A stretch of 64,000 nt of DNA from Lagopus muta (lineage: Eukaryota > Chordata > Aves > Galliformes > Phasianidae): positions 19,169,501-19,233,500 of the forward strand of contig NC_064443.1 of assembly GCF_023343835.1 (NCBI RefSeq). The letters run 5' to 3'. Made by a program: the position numbers and the translations under genes. Under the pieces are notes generated by a model, which saw nothing but the letters and a program-made list of their open reading frames with translations, made no database searches and was not told the origin of the DNA. Shown one piece after another: positions 10,300 to 22,400 of this stretch (within the stretch, counting starts at the first letter, position 1; each line of letters starts with the position of its first letter).

Positions 10300-13200
10300 A
10301 GGGGATGTCCGCGTCCCCATCCCCAGCTGCCTGGCCACCAGACATCCCTGTGCACAAGCTGGCAAAGCCACTTCTCACAGCAAAATGAGTCAGATTCGTC
10401 CGTCAATGTTGAAAATAATTTGGTTTATCTCTTAGGAGTCATTAAAATGTGGGTTTTATTTTGTTTGGGTTGATGTAATCGGGAAATACCTCTAACCCAG
10501 AAATATCCCTCTTCATCTGATCTTTCAGAATCACCCTTTTTATTTCCAATTAACTCTTGGCATTGGACATTACACTGTGGGTTTGGGCCAAAAGCAGATT
10601 TGCAGAGCGTGGCTGTGGATGTCAGGCAGCAAAGGACACAGCAGGCAGGGAGCAGCCTGCCCCAGCTGCAGGGAGGGCGAGGGGCAGCGCCGGGCACTGC
10701 AGGAGGAGCTGGGGCCTGTCTGCCAGGCAGGTGCTGCCAAGGTGGGCAAATGGCAGCCTGAGGCTTTAGAGCAAAAGCTGCACAGCTGGCTGCTTGCTAT
10801 TCCCAGGGCAGAAGAGGTCGGGCTGGACAGCACTTGAAGATGCTGCCATAGCCCAGCAAGTCCAGCGGGAATGTTGGCACAGGAGAGCAGGGAGAGGGGT
10901 GACATCAGGGGACACCGCTGTCCCCACCCTCCCAGCACGGCTGAGCAGCCGGGGCAACACTTCTTGGAGCGGGCTGCCCGGCGGTGATGTAACGGAGCCG
11001 TCAGAAGGAAGAAGCCAAGTAAGGCAGCGTTTCAGAGAAAATATGTCCTAAAATGGGAGTTGAGCTGATGATTACCGAGAGCAAAACACGGATATGATAT
11101 TACCATGCTGAGAACCTCAGGCTGCTGGAAAAAGCCTCCAGGATCCGGAAAGGCAAGAGAAAAAACAGGGCAGTTTTCTCCACAAAAGCGAGCCGTGTCA
11201 GGAGGTCAGAATGTGAAGAATTTCGGTGCTAAGAGAGATGGACAGATCAATGCACCGCAGATTATTTTTTCCTGGGAAAATATCAATATTTGAAGAGCAC
11301 GCTTTTGGCTTTTCAGCTTAAAGAAACCAACCTGCTCTAGCAGATGGAAGCACCAGGATTTTATTGCTGCTAGAAGCCAAGAACTCAGGAGCAGTGGAGC
11401 GGTGCCCAATGGGAGGGAAGCATGCAGCCCCCAGCCTGTTGCTCCCAGGGGGGGAGCAGAGCCCAGGGGGGGTGGGTGCACCGGTGGCCCCAGGGGGCCC
11501 GGCAGGCTCTGGGGGACAGGAGATCCCCATCCCACTTCATGTTGCACTTCTGTGCTGCTCCACCACCAGGGTGTTTGAGCTCAAAGTGCTGCTGCTGCAG
11601 CCAGGCCGGTGTATTTGTTGGATGGAATTGCAGTTAGTTGGGATGATTTACTGGCTGCTTTGTCCAAAGGTTGAGATTTCTATAAAACTTCAAAGATTCA
11701 GGCGTGGGGACAGCAGTGAGAAATCTCGGCCTCGCTGGGCAGAGTTTGTGCCTTCTGCCACACAGCCAGGTTATACAAATGTGCTGTGTGAAATAATCGT
11801 GCAATGGAAATGAGAGCATTTTAGTAAATCTGCTGTCCTGCCAATGCTACAGCCTGTGTGTACCATGGGAGGCCATGCAAGCAAGGGGGGGTGCAGGGCA
11901 GGCGAGTCTACGGAGAAGTAATGGGGATGAAGAAGGACCAGGAACCCCTGTCACAGTGCTGGGAACAGCTTTAGAATAAAAGGCCTTTCCCTGGCCCTGT
12001 AAAACAGCCTTACACCTTTCAGCTCCGTCAGCACCGGAGAAGATAAATGTCTGTGTTGGAGGATGTGCCCATCTGTCAGTGCAGAGATGTCCGTCTGTCC
12101 CCGTGCCTCCAGGAGTGCCTGGCAGTGTCCCCAGCTGCCCTCAGCCACCCTTACAGGCATGGACTGCTGCTGGCACCTGGCACAGCAGCACCGAGACACC
12201 CATCCTCTGTGCTCCTGCCGATGAAGAGCAACAGCAGACTGAAGCAGCAGGCCTGTGCCACACTGTGCCAGCGCACAGCCCCGAGCATCAAGCACTGCTT
12301 TCCAATGCCCTGAGAGTGAGCTGAACACAGTGCGCTGTGAGCGATGTGCTCCTCGCCCCCCATGAGGAGGCATTCCCTGCTCCACACGTGGATGCTCGGT
12401 GTCATTTGCAGGCTCTGTTCCTCGTTCTCATGCAGCACCAATCACAAACACAGCACTGTGGCGATTAATAACAATCCCACCAGCACTTGCTGCAGGCAGA
12501 GCTGTTTGCCTTAGCTTGGGCAGAGGCAAGCGCTCACCCCAAGGAATTTTATAGTTTCCTGTGAAGGAAGTTCTGGTAATTCATCAGGCATTAAAAATTG
12601 TGCACCAGCCAAGAATGTATTTATTTTTGATCTAAATATAGCCAATGTGCTTCTACTGAAAATATGCCAGGAATGGTCAGGCCTATGTCACAGCACGGGG
12701 GAGGCTCACACAGTGCACTGCAGGACCGGGACAGGGGACCATCAGCACTCCTTACGTGCCTTGTTGGGGATGCTTCCTTCAGGTACACTCATACAGACCT
12801 GTTTCATACAGGGACCTCCCTCCAGGAACGCTCCTTGCAGGGCTGCTCCATACAGAGGTGCTCATACAGGGCTGCTCTTCACAGAGATGTTCCATATGGG
12901 GATGCTCCATCTGACGTGCTCACACAGGAGCACTCTCAGAGCGCAGGAGAGGCTGACATCCTCTCTGGCTGCTTGTCACTGCCCAGTGCTGCTCTCAAAC
13001 CCCCTCTCAAGCAGGTAAGCTGGGGATGGCCACAGCACCCCCGGGTATGGCAAAGCAGACAGAGCCAGCTCCGGCCTCAGGTGCCCTGTAGCATCAGGGT
13101 GTGGTGCCCTAAGAGGGCACTGTTTGTGCTCCCCACCCTGGCAGCAGCAGAGGATGCAGTTTATCTCATGCTTCAGAAATGACTCCATGAGGACGAAGTG

Positions 13201-16200
13201 GGTTTTGTATTTGTTTCTGAACAACCATTAGCAACTGCTCAGTCCCGAAAGAATCTGGCCCAATGATTATTTAGGCTATTTGGATTGCTTATCCAAACTG
13301 TCTGGTCCATCACCGTTTGTGAGTCAAAAGAAAAGCACCCATGTTTCATCCCCCTTTGCTGTAACGGTGCTGTGTGGTCTTCCACATCTCTGCACTCCCA
13401 GCCCACAGCTGCCTGGCACCTGGGGGCATTGCCATCTATTGATGTGCTCTCTCTTGCTTTTCTTAACATCACACCTTCCAGGTGCACCAAGCAACGCCCA
13501 TTGGTGTGCTGACGTTGCAGCAGTTTGAGTCTCTCAATGGTTTTGTTGCCCAGCCGCAAGCTGTGAGGTCTCCCCAGGGTGCAGAGGCAGCCTGGCTCAC
13601 TGCTCCCCCACATGCAGCCCTTCAAGCAAGGCAAGATGAGCCCTGCGTGCTGCTGTGGAGCAGCACCTGAGCCCTATGGCTGCCCCACAGCTGGAACTGG
13701 GGCACAGCACTCTGCAGGGCAGCGTGGCACCGTGGCTGAGCCTGGCTGCCCAGCAACGTTGCGCCAGGCACATCATAGGTGAGTAACCAGTACAGAACCA
13801 GGCATCCAAAATCCCTTTAAAACGCGTTGCAATACAAAGGCCGTTGGTGCCTGCTCTTCCTTTTGCTGCAGAGCCCTCAGCAGCCGCCGCAGAGCAGAGC
13901 CAGCGGTGCAGAGCCCTGCAGGGAGCCGCACAGACGTGCTGCATCTGCCACGCTTCCCTGCCGACGGCTTGATGTGAGCAGGAGGGCCTATTTGCAGACA
14001 GCAGCAGGATACACAAAGCACCGTGTGCACACTGCTGGTGCACTCGAGCGCCCTTCCAAAATCAGCACACATGCAGCCTGGCAGCCCCTGCATCACACCA
14101 CCACCGCAGGCACCTCCTGGAGCTGCTGCAAGGCCCTGCATGGGAGTGCAGCCCCCAGCTCTGCCCTGCACCTCCCTGCACACACAGGTGCACTCATCCC
14201 CTTTGCATATTAAAAAAACTAATTTTTTCTTTTGGAAACAGCACTGGAAAACACTTCTGTCACAAAGTAATTTCCCACTCACTTACTCTGAAGTGTCAGC
14301 CCCTGCTACACGCTTTCCCCCCCATCTTTTCACATGTTCCTCTCCTGCTTCACCATCCCATCTCAGCTGGCAGAACGGCTCTCTTTTACAAGATCTCCAG
14401 CCCCTATTGTGCTTTCCCATGCCCGCCCAGCCACCATCTCAATGACAGACACCAGCAGCATGCAGTGCTCCCCAGCCACACACTGACCTGCTCAGGCCTG
14501 CCAGCTCCCCCCTGCACAAATCCTTGCCAGGCTCCACGCAGCAGAGATGGATGCGGAGTCACAGGGGAGGATAGGAGGGTGGTGCAGTTTCCTTTTAAAA
14601 AGGAGAGCCGGTGTCTTCCTGTTCCTCTGCACACTCTTGAATTTCTCAGGGTCTGTTTGCCTCATCTTCACCTGTGCTGTAAGCACAAGAGCTGCACTGA
14701 GCCCCGGGCCTGCAGCTCTCCCACAGCTTTGTAAGAGAGGTGCTGAAAAAAACAAAGAGGGGGGTGAGGATCCCAACCCCACATGCTGGCAGAAGTAGCC
14801 ATCAAGGGGAGGAACCAGGTGCTTTAGAATGGAAACCTTCACAACTGGATTTGATAACTGGAGAGATTTTAAAATACATCGTTACAGCTTATGGAGTAAC
14901 CCACAAAAACTGATAAATAAAGCAGGAGAAGAACGGCATCGGTTAGAAACTGCAGAGCTGGACTGAGAATGGCTCTGTCAATAGGCATCATTTAACGACA
15001 GAGCACAAGAAAGGAAAGCACCCAGTGCAGGAAACCTCTCCCCACAGCCCTGTGCTCAACCTGAAACTGTGAGGAAGATGCTGGCAGAAGGCAGCCTGGA
15101 GGTGCTGCATAGTGCCAGGGGTCTGGCACAGCAGGACATTCCCTGCACCTGCTTTCCTACGCAGTGAAAAGATGCTCGGGGTGGTGAGCAAGCTGCTTCT
15201 GGTGATGAGAAGTGGAAATTATGGGCTGGAATTGAGCTGGAAGACAGAAATCTGCTGAAGAGCCAGCTTTGACAGACCACATGGAAAATAAACTTAGAGG
15301 GAGACGGCTTAATTTTGGTCTTTCAATTTACTTTCATTCTTAATGGGAGATCTTGTCTTTCCTGTGGGCAAAAAGACAGTATGTTCTAGCTGAAATTCTG
15401 CTTCTGTGTTTGTAATAGGAGCAACAGAGATTGCCACATCCTAGCAGGAATCAGATGGAGTGGAATCGTGGGTTTTATTCAAAATCAGCTTCCAAGAGAG
15501 AAATCCTGATATGGGCTAATGTTTGTCAGTGCTCCAAAAGGAAAAAGGAGCAATGACAGCCACAGCTACCTGCAGCTTTCAGTACATCCCTGGGAAATCA
15601 TTTCCCTGGTGTTTCATTCAGTAATTACGATTGCTTTGTCATTTGCTAAAGATCACCTCTAAATGAATGATGGAATTGGTTACAGTTCCCAGCTCCTCAC
15701 TGTGCCGCCTGCCCAAAGCTCATTCATCAATCAGCCATAATTAACCGAATCCCTGCACTGTAGGGGTGGCTGTGGGCACTGGCTCCTATGGGACCAGCAC
15801 TGGTTCCATGGCCACCACTGGATGCCAGCTGTGCCAGGCACCCCACAGCTCAGGGCTCACCACCACCTTGTCCCAGCAGCACTGCTCAGACCGAGAGGTT
15901 TCTTGAAGCCTCTCTGCTCGCCCCACTGTGTGGACAACTTACAGAAGAAATTGACTTACTATTAAAAGCAGAACAAGCCAACAGTGCTGCTGCTCCTTGC
16001 ACCACCATGTGCAATGGCCATTTACGTGGGAGCCCCACATTTCAGAGCCCAGAGGAGATGGGATCTGAAACACTCACCGAAAAACAGATCCCGCAGGGAC
16101 TCGCAGTGATGATGCACAGCACCACCTCCGTGGCTTCAAAGTTAACGGAGTCACTTCAGCGGAACAGAACAGCACCTTCTTTAATCACCACCCGAGGGTC

Positions 16201-18880
16201 ATTTCCTAAGTCTCTCGCGTTCCCCATTTGGAACAACAAGGCCCGGCACTTCCCCCGCTCTAAAGCCCGTCCGTCCCGATCGCAGCTCGCAGCAGCAGCT
16301 CCCGGCCCGGCACCGCACGGCGCTGCCGTGGAGCAACACTGACACCGTGTGCCGCTGCCGGGCTTCCCTGCAATGACCGCTCACAGCACGGCAGCTGACG
16401 ACAGAAATCCCATCCGTGTGAGAGAGAAATGCGGGGGAAACAGCGCGCATCGCAACCAGCACCGCCGGCCGGGAGGCGCCGCCAGCCCCTCTCACCTCTC
16501 GGAGCCTCCTCCTTCCTCCCAGGAGCCCAAATTCACCTCCCGTGTTTCTTTCTATGAAAACCAGCAGCCACGTGCTGTGTTGGAAACGTGTTGGAAACGC
16601 CGCGCTGCTCCTGTCTTCAGTGCAGCTGGGATGGAGTTGTTTTCCTCCAGTGCCCGCATGGCGCTGCGCTGTGCGTTTAGGAGCAGTGGTGGTGACACAG
16701 CGATGGTCCCAGCTGCCGCTGAGCAGCGCTGCACGCAGCCAAGGACACTCACTATTTCCCACTGCCCTACAATGGGGGCACAAGGGGCCGGGAGGGGATG
16801 CAATGAGGGCAGCTGACCCAGCCCAGCCAAAGGGACGTTTCCCATTTCACTGTGCGACATCGTGGGGAAGGAGAGTTTAGAAAGGGGGGGGAATTCTGCT
16901 CTCTTCCTGCTGCTGCTCAGGGGGGGCAAGCTGGGTATCAGTCGGAGGTGCTGGGCAATTGTGTGCATCACTTGTTACATACATACATGTATTGTCATCA
17001 CTGTTAAGCTTTTCTTTATCTTAATTGTTTCATCCCAGCCCACAAGTTCTACTTGGCTTTTTCCCCCCAGTTCTCTACTGGGGAAGGGGAGGGGGGTCAG
17101 TGAACAGCTGAGTGGTGCTGAGCCACCCACCAGGTTAAACCACAACTGTTCTTACTGCAACTATTGCAGCAAATCCTTCATGTTAATTCCAAGCTGTACT
17201 GCACTTCTCCATGTGCTACAAAGAGAACCTGATCACTCACTTGCAACGCGGAAAGGATTAAGAAAAACATTCACAACAAAAGATGGAGATAAGAGCCTAA
17301 GTACCAAGTTCCAGTCCGATAGAAATGGCTTAAATGACTGGCTAAAAATACCCCAAATCTTGAGCAAATAAGTCAACAGCACACTTGTTGCTACGGTGGT
17401 GGTGTTGGAAATCACAATAGTGCATAAACACGAACACACAGCTCTGCTTTAAAGCAGCAGTAAGACTGGATGACCAAAGCTGGGAAGCTCAGCACTCAGG
17501 CTGCTGCCCAGCAGCTCTTGCTGTGCAGTGGGGATGCACTGAAGCAGCCAGCAGACACAAACTGCACACAGCAGTTGCTCAGACCTGATAAACCAAAGGA
17601 TTTAGGGTTGAACCTGCAGCCAAAGTTTGGGAAAGTTCCATCTTTGGTCACAGTCAGCTCCCTACAGCTGGCAATGGCAGCATGCAGTGTCCCCAGCACT
17701 GCACTGAATCATTCTTCTCCATCTTATTAAACAAACTTCCTGCAGCCTCGTTATTTCTTAAGCTAATCAAAGCTCTTTTCACTCATAAATTAAGGAACCT
17801 CAGAACTCAATTACTTTCCAGTAGCATCAGTGACAGCAATATTTCACGGGGCAGCACATCATTAGAGTTTCTTCAGGCACCATATTAGCACCTAATGAAA
17901 AATATACAGTCAAGGGCAGAAGCTCACAGCCCCCATCGTGAGAGGTATCTCAATTAAGCAGCGTTTTGTTAAATATGAGTCCCACCTTGGATGTTTCTTT
18001 GGACCTAAGTGCACAGCACCACCTTCATCTCACTGACCAGATCTCTCCCCAGCACAGTGACAGAGCAGTGGATGCCCACTCTTCTGTGGTACAAGCCCAA
18101 GGACACAAACACTTGGCTGGAACAAATGCAGGCTCTCCCTTGCCCCCCACACATTAAAACCCTTCTTTTGCTCCAGCCCTGCTGCCTGCCAGCCAACCTG
18201 CAGCCACACCACTGTGCCACCAGCAGCAGTTCCCTCACACCTCTTCTGCCCATGCAAAGTGCCAGAGCACCACGGGCTGCCTGAGCTCAGAGCAGAGGGA
18301 TGCACTTCATCCCCCACGCTCGCCTCTGCCACCACCTGCAGACCCTGCACCCCTCCTGTGTGTCCCCACACTGCAGCAGGAGCAGCCCATAGGGATGGGA
18401 CAGATGCATCCTATGGGCACTAGCAGGATGGCAGCAGCCTGGTGTGTGTCCCAGGGAGCTGCCTGGCCCTGACCCACAGGGGATGCGCTTTTCTGTCCTG
18501 TTTTATCCCCGTTGCTGGGCTTAGCTCTTTTGGATGGGTTCCAATCATTCTTGCCCACCCAAAGTACACACACACACCCCAAAGTACTTAAAACAGTAAA
18601 GCAGGCCTTTGCCAAGCCGGAGTGTTAATCCTTTATCTGCAGCTATTAATGGTATTTCAAGCAGAAAAACAATGCTTCCTGCCTGAACCACAGTTATCTT
18701 CTCTTATCATTAAGTCACAAAGGGAAGAAGCAATAAATAAAACAGCACAGCACAGTTGTTCTAACCAGTAAAAATAACTGGCAGAACAGGAGCTCCTGGC
18801 AGAAGCCCAGTCAGAAGCAGGACGGAGCTCTGGCTGCTGCCCCTGCCCAGCAGCAGCACCCGGCTGACACCTCGGGGCCC
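10300..18880. other. Intergenic tract between LMCD1 and the 19-kb CpG island
   Basis: I recognised no protein-coding exon on either strand. It contains a degenerate minisatellite (12785-12940) and AT-richer stretches around 10380-10580 and 15290-15690 with the look of conserved non-coding DNA. Isolated splice-like donors occur on the + strand at 13015 (gtaagc) and 13779 (gtgagt), but no exons could be assembled around them. Confidence 0.45.
12785..12940 (+). repeat. Degenerate minisatellite, period about 15 bp
   Basis: About nine imperfect units resembling catacagaggtgctc follow one another, for example catacagaggtgctc, atacagggctgctctt, catatggggatgctc and catctgacgtgctc. Unit length varies from 13 to 18 bp, so the array is old. 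Confidence 0.6.
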
Positions 18881-19251
18881 ATCGTAGAGCAACGCTCACC
18901 TCAGTGCTGCACACGTGCGCCGGGTGGGTCTGCTGCACCGCCGGGCTCAGCGCTCGGACCTGCGGCGATCGGGCAGCTGGCTCTGTGCGCTGGCCGTGCC
19001 CTCGGGGCAATGGGGAGCAGCGGGAGGTGCGGCACGCACGGCAGGTGCGACCTCCTGCGAGTTTTAAATCGCGTGAAAACGCCAATCGGGTTCATTAGCA
19101 ACTGCCGTGCTTCGTTTAAAGTGCAAGCAGGGAGGTTCTGGTGCAGCTGCCGAAGGGCCCAGCAAAGGCAAATCACTTCGGGCTGCACACAGAAGATATA
19201 ATACAGCTCATTATGTATGTAAGTAACAAAACTTGCACTGTTTTGTTTAAA

Positions 19252-19283
19252 CAAAAAAAAAAAAGAAAGAAAGAAAGAAAAAA
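19252..19283 (+). repeat. (A)n(GAAA)n simple repeat
   Basis: A run of 13 A followed by four gaaa units, sitting inside the CpG island segment. Confidence 0.85.
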
Positions 19284-19405
19284 GCAACACCAACAGCAGC
19301 GGGTTGGGCGCGCGTGGACACTGACCGCCCCGCACAGGGCCGTGCAGCAGAGGTCAGACCGAGCAGCGCGAGCAGCCGCGCGCTCAGCGGCTGTGGCGCC
19401 AAACA

Positions 19406-19424
19406 TGGCCGCCAGGGGGCGCTG
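19406..19424 (+). promoter_or_regulatory. CTCF-like site (TGGCCGCCAGGGGGCGCTG)
   Basis: The 19-mer matches the vertebrate CTCF core (CCASNAGGGGGCGC with flanking TGG and CTR) at essentially every informative position. It lies in a CpG island between the LMCD1 and CAV3 genes, a typical place for an insulator or loop anchor. Occupancy would depend on methylation of the central CpGs. Confidence 0.65.
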
Positions 19425-19484
19425 CGAGGCCGCCGTCTGCGCTGCGAGGGACCCGACCGCGGAACGCGGAGCTGTTCTGAAATG

Positions 19485-22400
19485 CCAGAACCACAATTTC
19501 AATTCCATCCAGGTGTGGATTTAGGGAAACCTCTCCAAAATCGATGTGTGCGCCCCCCCCTCCCTCTTTTTGCAGCACATCTCACTGCCGGAGCTCTGGG
19601 CCCACCCTGTGCTCCTCTCCTGTTGCTTTAGCTCACCCACCAAGATTTTTCATCTTTCGAAGCACCTGACCACCACCTGCATGTGAGGCACAGCCACCAG
19701 CAGCACAGCACAGGGAGCAGGCACACCAGGCACCTCGCAGCCCCTGCCCAAACGGGACTGCTTTGATCCACCACAAATCTCTCAACTCCGAAGCCTTCAT
19801 CTGCGCTGATCCAACCTCTCTGGAGCCAGCTGGGTCCTGGTCCAAGGCCAGGCCCATTTTGGCTCACAGGGTCGCATATTTCTTGTATTGCTATGGAAAG
19901 ACAGTTTTAGGATGTGACTCTCCATCTTCCTACACTCTGATGCTGAAGAAATTAAGCTGACTGCTGTCAATGAGTATTCTGTTGCTGCAGCAGTTATAGA
20001 AGTAGTAACCCCCAGGTACAGTGCTTCATGTTTGCTCTTTCAGAAGCATGGAAGCCCTGCAGGACTGGCCTGGCAATCCCCCCAGGGGAGAGGGGTGCTC
20101 AGCAGCAGACAAGGAGCAGCCAGCTCTGCTGCACAGCCAGCACCAGCCCACCCTCCTTCCCTGCTCTGCCTCTTTCCTCACTCCTGAATTTCTCCATCTT
20201 GTGGATTCCAGGACATGGTTAGTGCACATGGAGGGGCTGGGATGGCAGTTGGACTGAATGGTCTTAGAGTTTCTTCCAACCTTCATGATTCTGTGATTCT
20301 ACCCATGCCAGGCCAGCAGACAGCCCATTCCTGTCACTCATGATGCACCTGATGCAGCTGCTACTCAAAGCCCTTTCCCTGCTGCCTGCAGGGATGCTTG
20401 AAGCACTCCAGCAGAAGCAGCAGGCGATGTGCATGCAGGGCACGTCAGATCCATCACACACCATGCATCCTGCCCAGCCCATGCCGTGCACCACAACATG
20501 ACACCAGCTGGAGCCATGCTGGGGATGCACAGGGACTTGCTGCAAGGTGGCAGGGCTGCAGCCCAGCACTGAAGGTGCCAACTGCCCTCATTTCTCCAGG
20601 CTTTGGTCCAAATTTGATAGCTCAGCAGCACTGAAAGTGATGCCAACAGTGTAGATTGACCCCAAAAAAGAGCAACGTTTGGCCTTGAGTCCCTCCAGTA
20701 TTTGTTTTTACTATAAAAGGAATCAGACTGTAGATGACACATGGGTGAGCTGATTTGGTTGCACAAGTAACTGGGAAAACAGATTGTTGTGTTTTCAAAT
20801 GTTCTTCCCTTCTTTTGACAGCCCAAATTCTTTTTAAACTTCACCTCAGACTTCTTGAGCCATTCCATTTCCAGACCTGCAGCTGTGCTGTTTTGAGCCC
20901 TATCAAATGCAATCTCACTACCAGGCACTGCTCATCACAGAGCAGCTCCAGCCAATGGCCTCCTCAAGGCCTCGTCAGGGAATGCAATGCGTTGGTCCTC
21001 CACGTGTTCAGACCCACTGGGCTGACACTGCTGTCATTCCACAGATGTTCTTCAAGTAACACCAAAGGATAAAAAGCAAAGCTGCAGGGGCAGCAACAGC
21101 AAATACAGCACAAAGAGCAAAACCTGCTCACAGCAGGTACACAAGCAGACAAAGCATCTCTTTGTGTGTTAACCCTCAGAGCACCACAGAGCAGCACCGA
21201 AATAAAATCGAGCTGAAAACATTAAACTGGCATTTTTGATTGTGCCACCCAGGTGGAAGAAGGGATCTGCAACCAACAACGTTGGTTGGCTTCACAAGGC
21301 CCCACGGCTGTGGCACAGCACCAGGCGGCTCTGCCACGCTTTGCTTGCTGCTTCCATCAGAGAAGTGCAACTTTCCCTTCCCACATCTGAGCAGCAATGC
21401 TAAACAGTGGTAGATATCAGTCTTTGGTGACACAGCTTTCATATAGAAACAAGAGAAAGAATAACATTTATACAATCTCACAGCTATCAGAGTATCTATT
21501 TTTCTGGCACTCTGGTGCTGCTTTCCCCTCAAAGAAAGAGCATTTTCATGAAATACCAGCAAGTCAGGCATGACTTTAAAGAGCACCAGAAATAGTGTGT
21601 GGAAGGAGAAGAGCAGCATCACTTTCTTCCACATATGGGTACCGATTGCAATGAGGGATTTACACACAAAAAACTCATCCCTTTTGATTCTGACACACCA
21701 GACCCACCAGCCCAGAAGAGCCCTGCCCATTAGTTCATCCCATGGCTCAGTGCTCCATCAGCTCGGGGACAAAGGGCCACCTCAATCCCCAGGAACACTC
21801 TGAGGCTCACACGCCTGCAGGGGGCTCAGCGCCACACAGCTCTTAGCCCACATCTCCCACAAGCAGCAGACTCACTCCCATCCCAGCGGCGATGGCACAG
21901 CTCCCATTTGTCCCAAGAGCACAGAGCTCTTTCAAGAAGCCTTAAGTTCATGCACAAATACCATTCAACACCACCCAAGGAACTGCTATGATTTGAGCAA
22001 GGGCACGCTGCCACAGCCACCACGATTTACAGCATATGGTTGGGGGAAGTCTATGAATATTAATTCAGTCAATTGTGCTGTCATAAATAGTCCTGGGCAG
22101 CCAACACCCATAAAGATGCAACTGGTTTGGGGTAGCTCCTGCAAAACTGCAGCACGAAGCACAGCCTGCTCATGGACCCCCAGTGCAGGCCAGGGCACAG
22201 CATGGCACAGTGCAGCACAGCAGTTGGCTCTGGGATACAAACACACAAGGAGAAAGCTCCATTTTTGCTGCCTTCACCATCTTGCCTTGAAGCCAAAGCG
22301 TTCCTATGAATAGAGCACAGCCAGGCTTGCAGAGCAGCTATCCATCACAGAAACATGAAAAAGAGCCACAGGCACCAGGGCAGAGCAGGGTGCTGCGAGA

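Larger units (their letters stand above)
18890..19480. promoter_or_regulatory. CpG island, possible promoter
   Basis: CpG dinucleotides are dense here against a CpG-poor background. The island contains an E2F-like GGCGCCAAA (19395-19403), a near-consensus CTCF site (19406-19424) and no TATA box. On the minus strand a strong donor, CTGAG|gtgagc, falls at its left edge (exon end 18900). This would suit a leftward transcript whose first exon lies in the island. In mammals SSUH2 is transcribed leftward in this interval, so this could be its promoter, but I found no coding exon to support that. Confidence 0.5.

Noticed and set aside
16070-16190. Minus-strand donor gtgagt at about 16077 as an SSUH2 exon
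   Set aside because: The upstream sequence has no acceptor at a sensible distance and its translation shows no SSUH2 similarity.
18564-18580. (AC)n microsatellite
   Set aside because: Only about seven repeats; too short to be of note.
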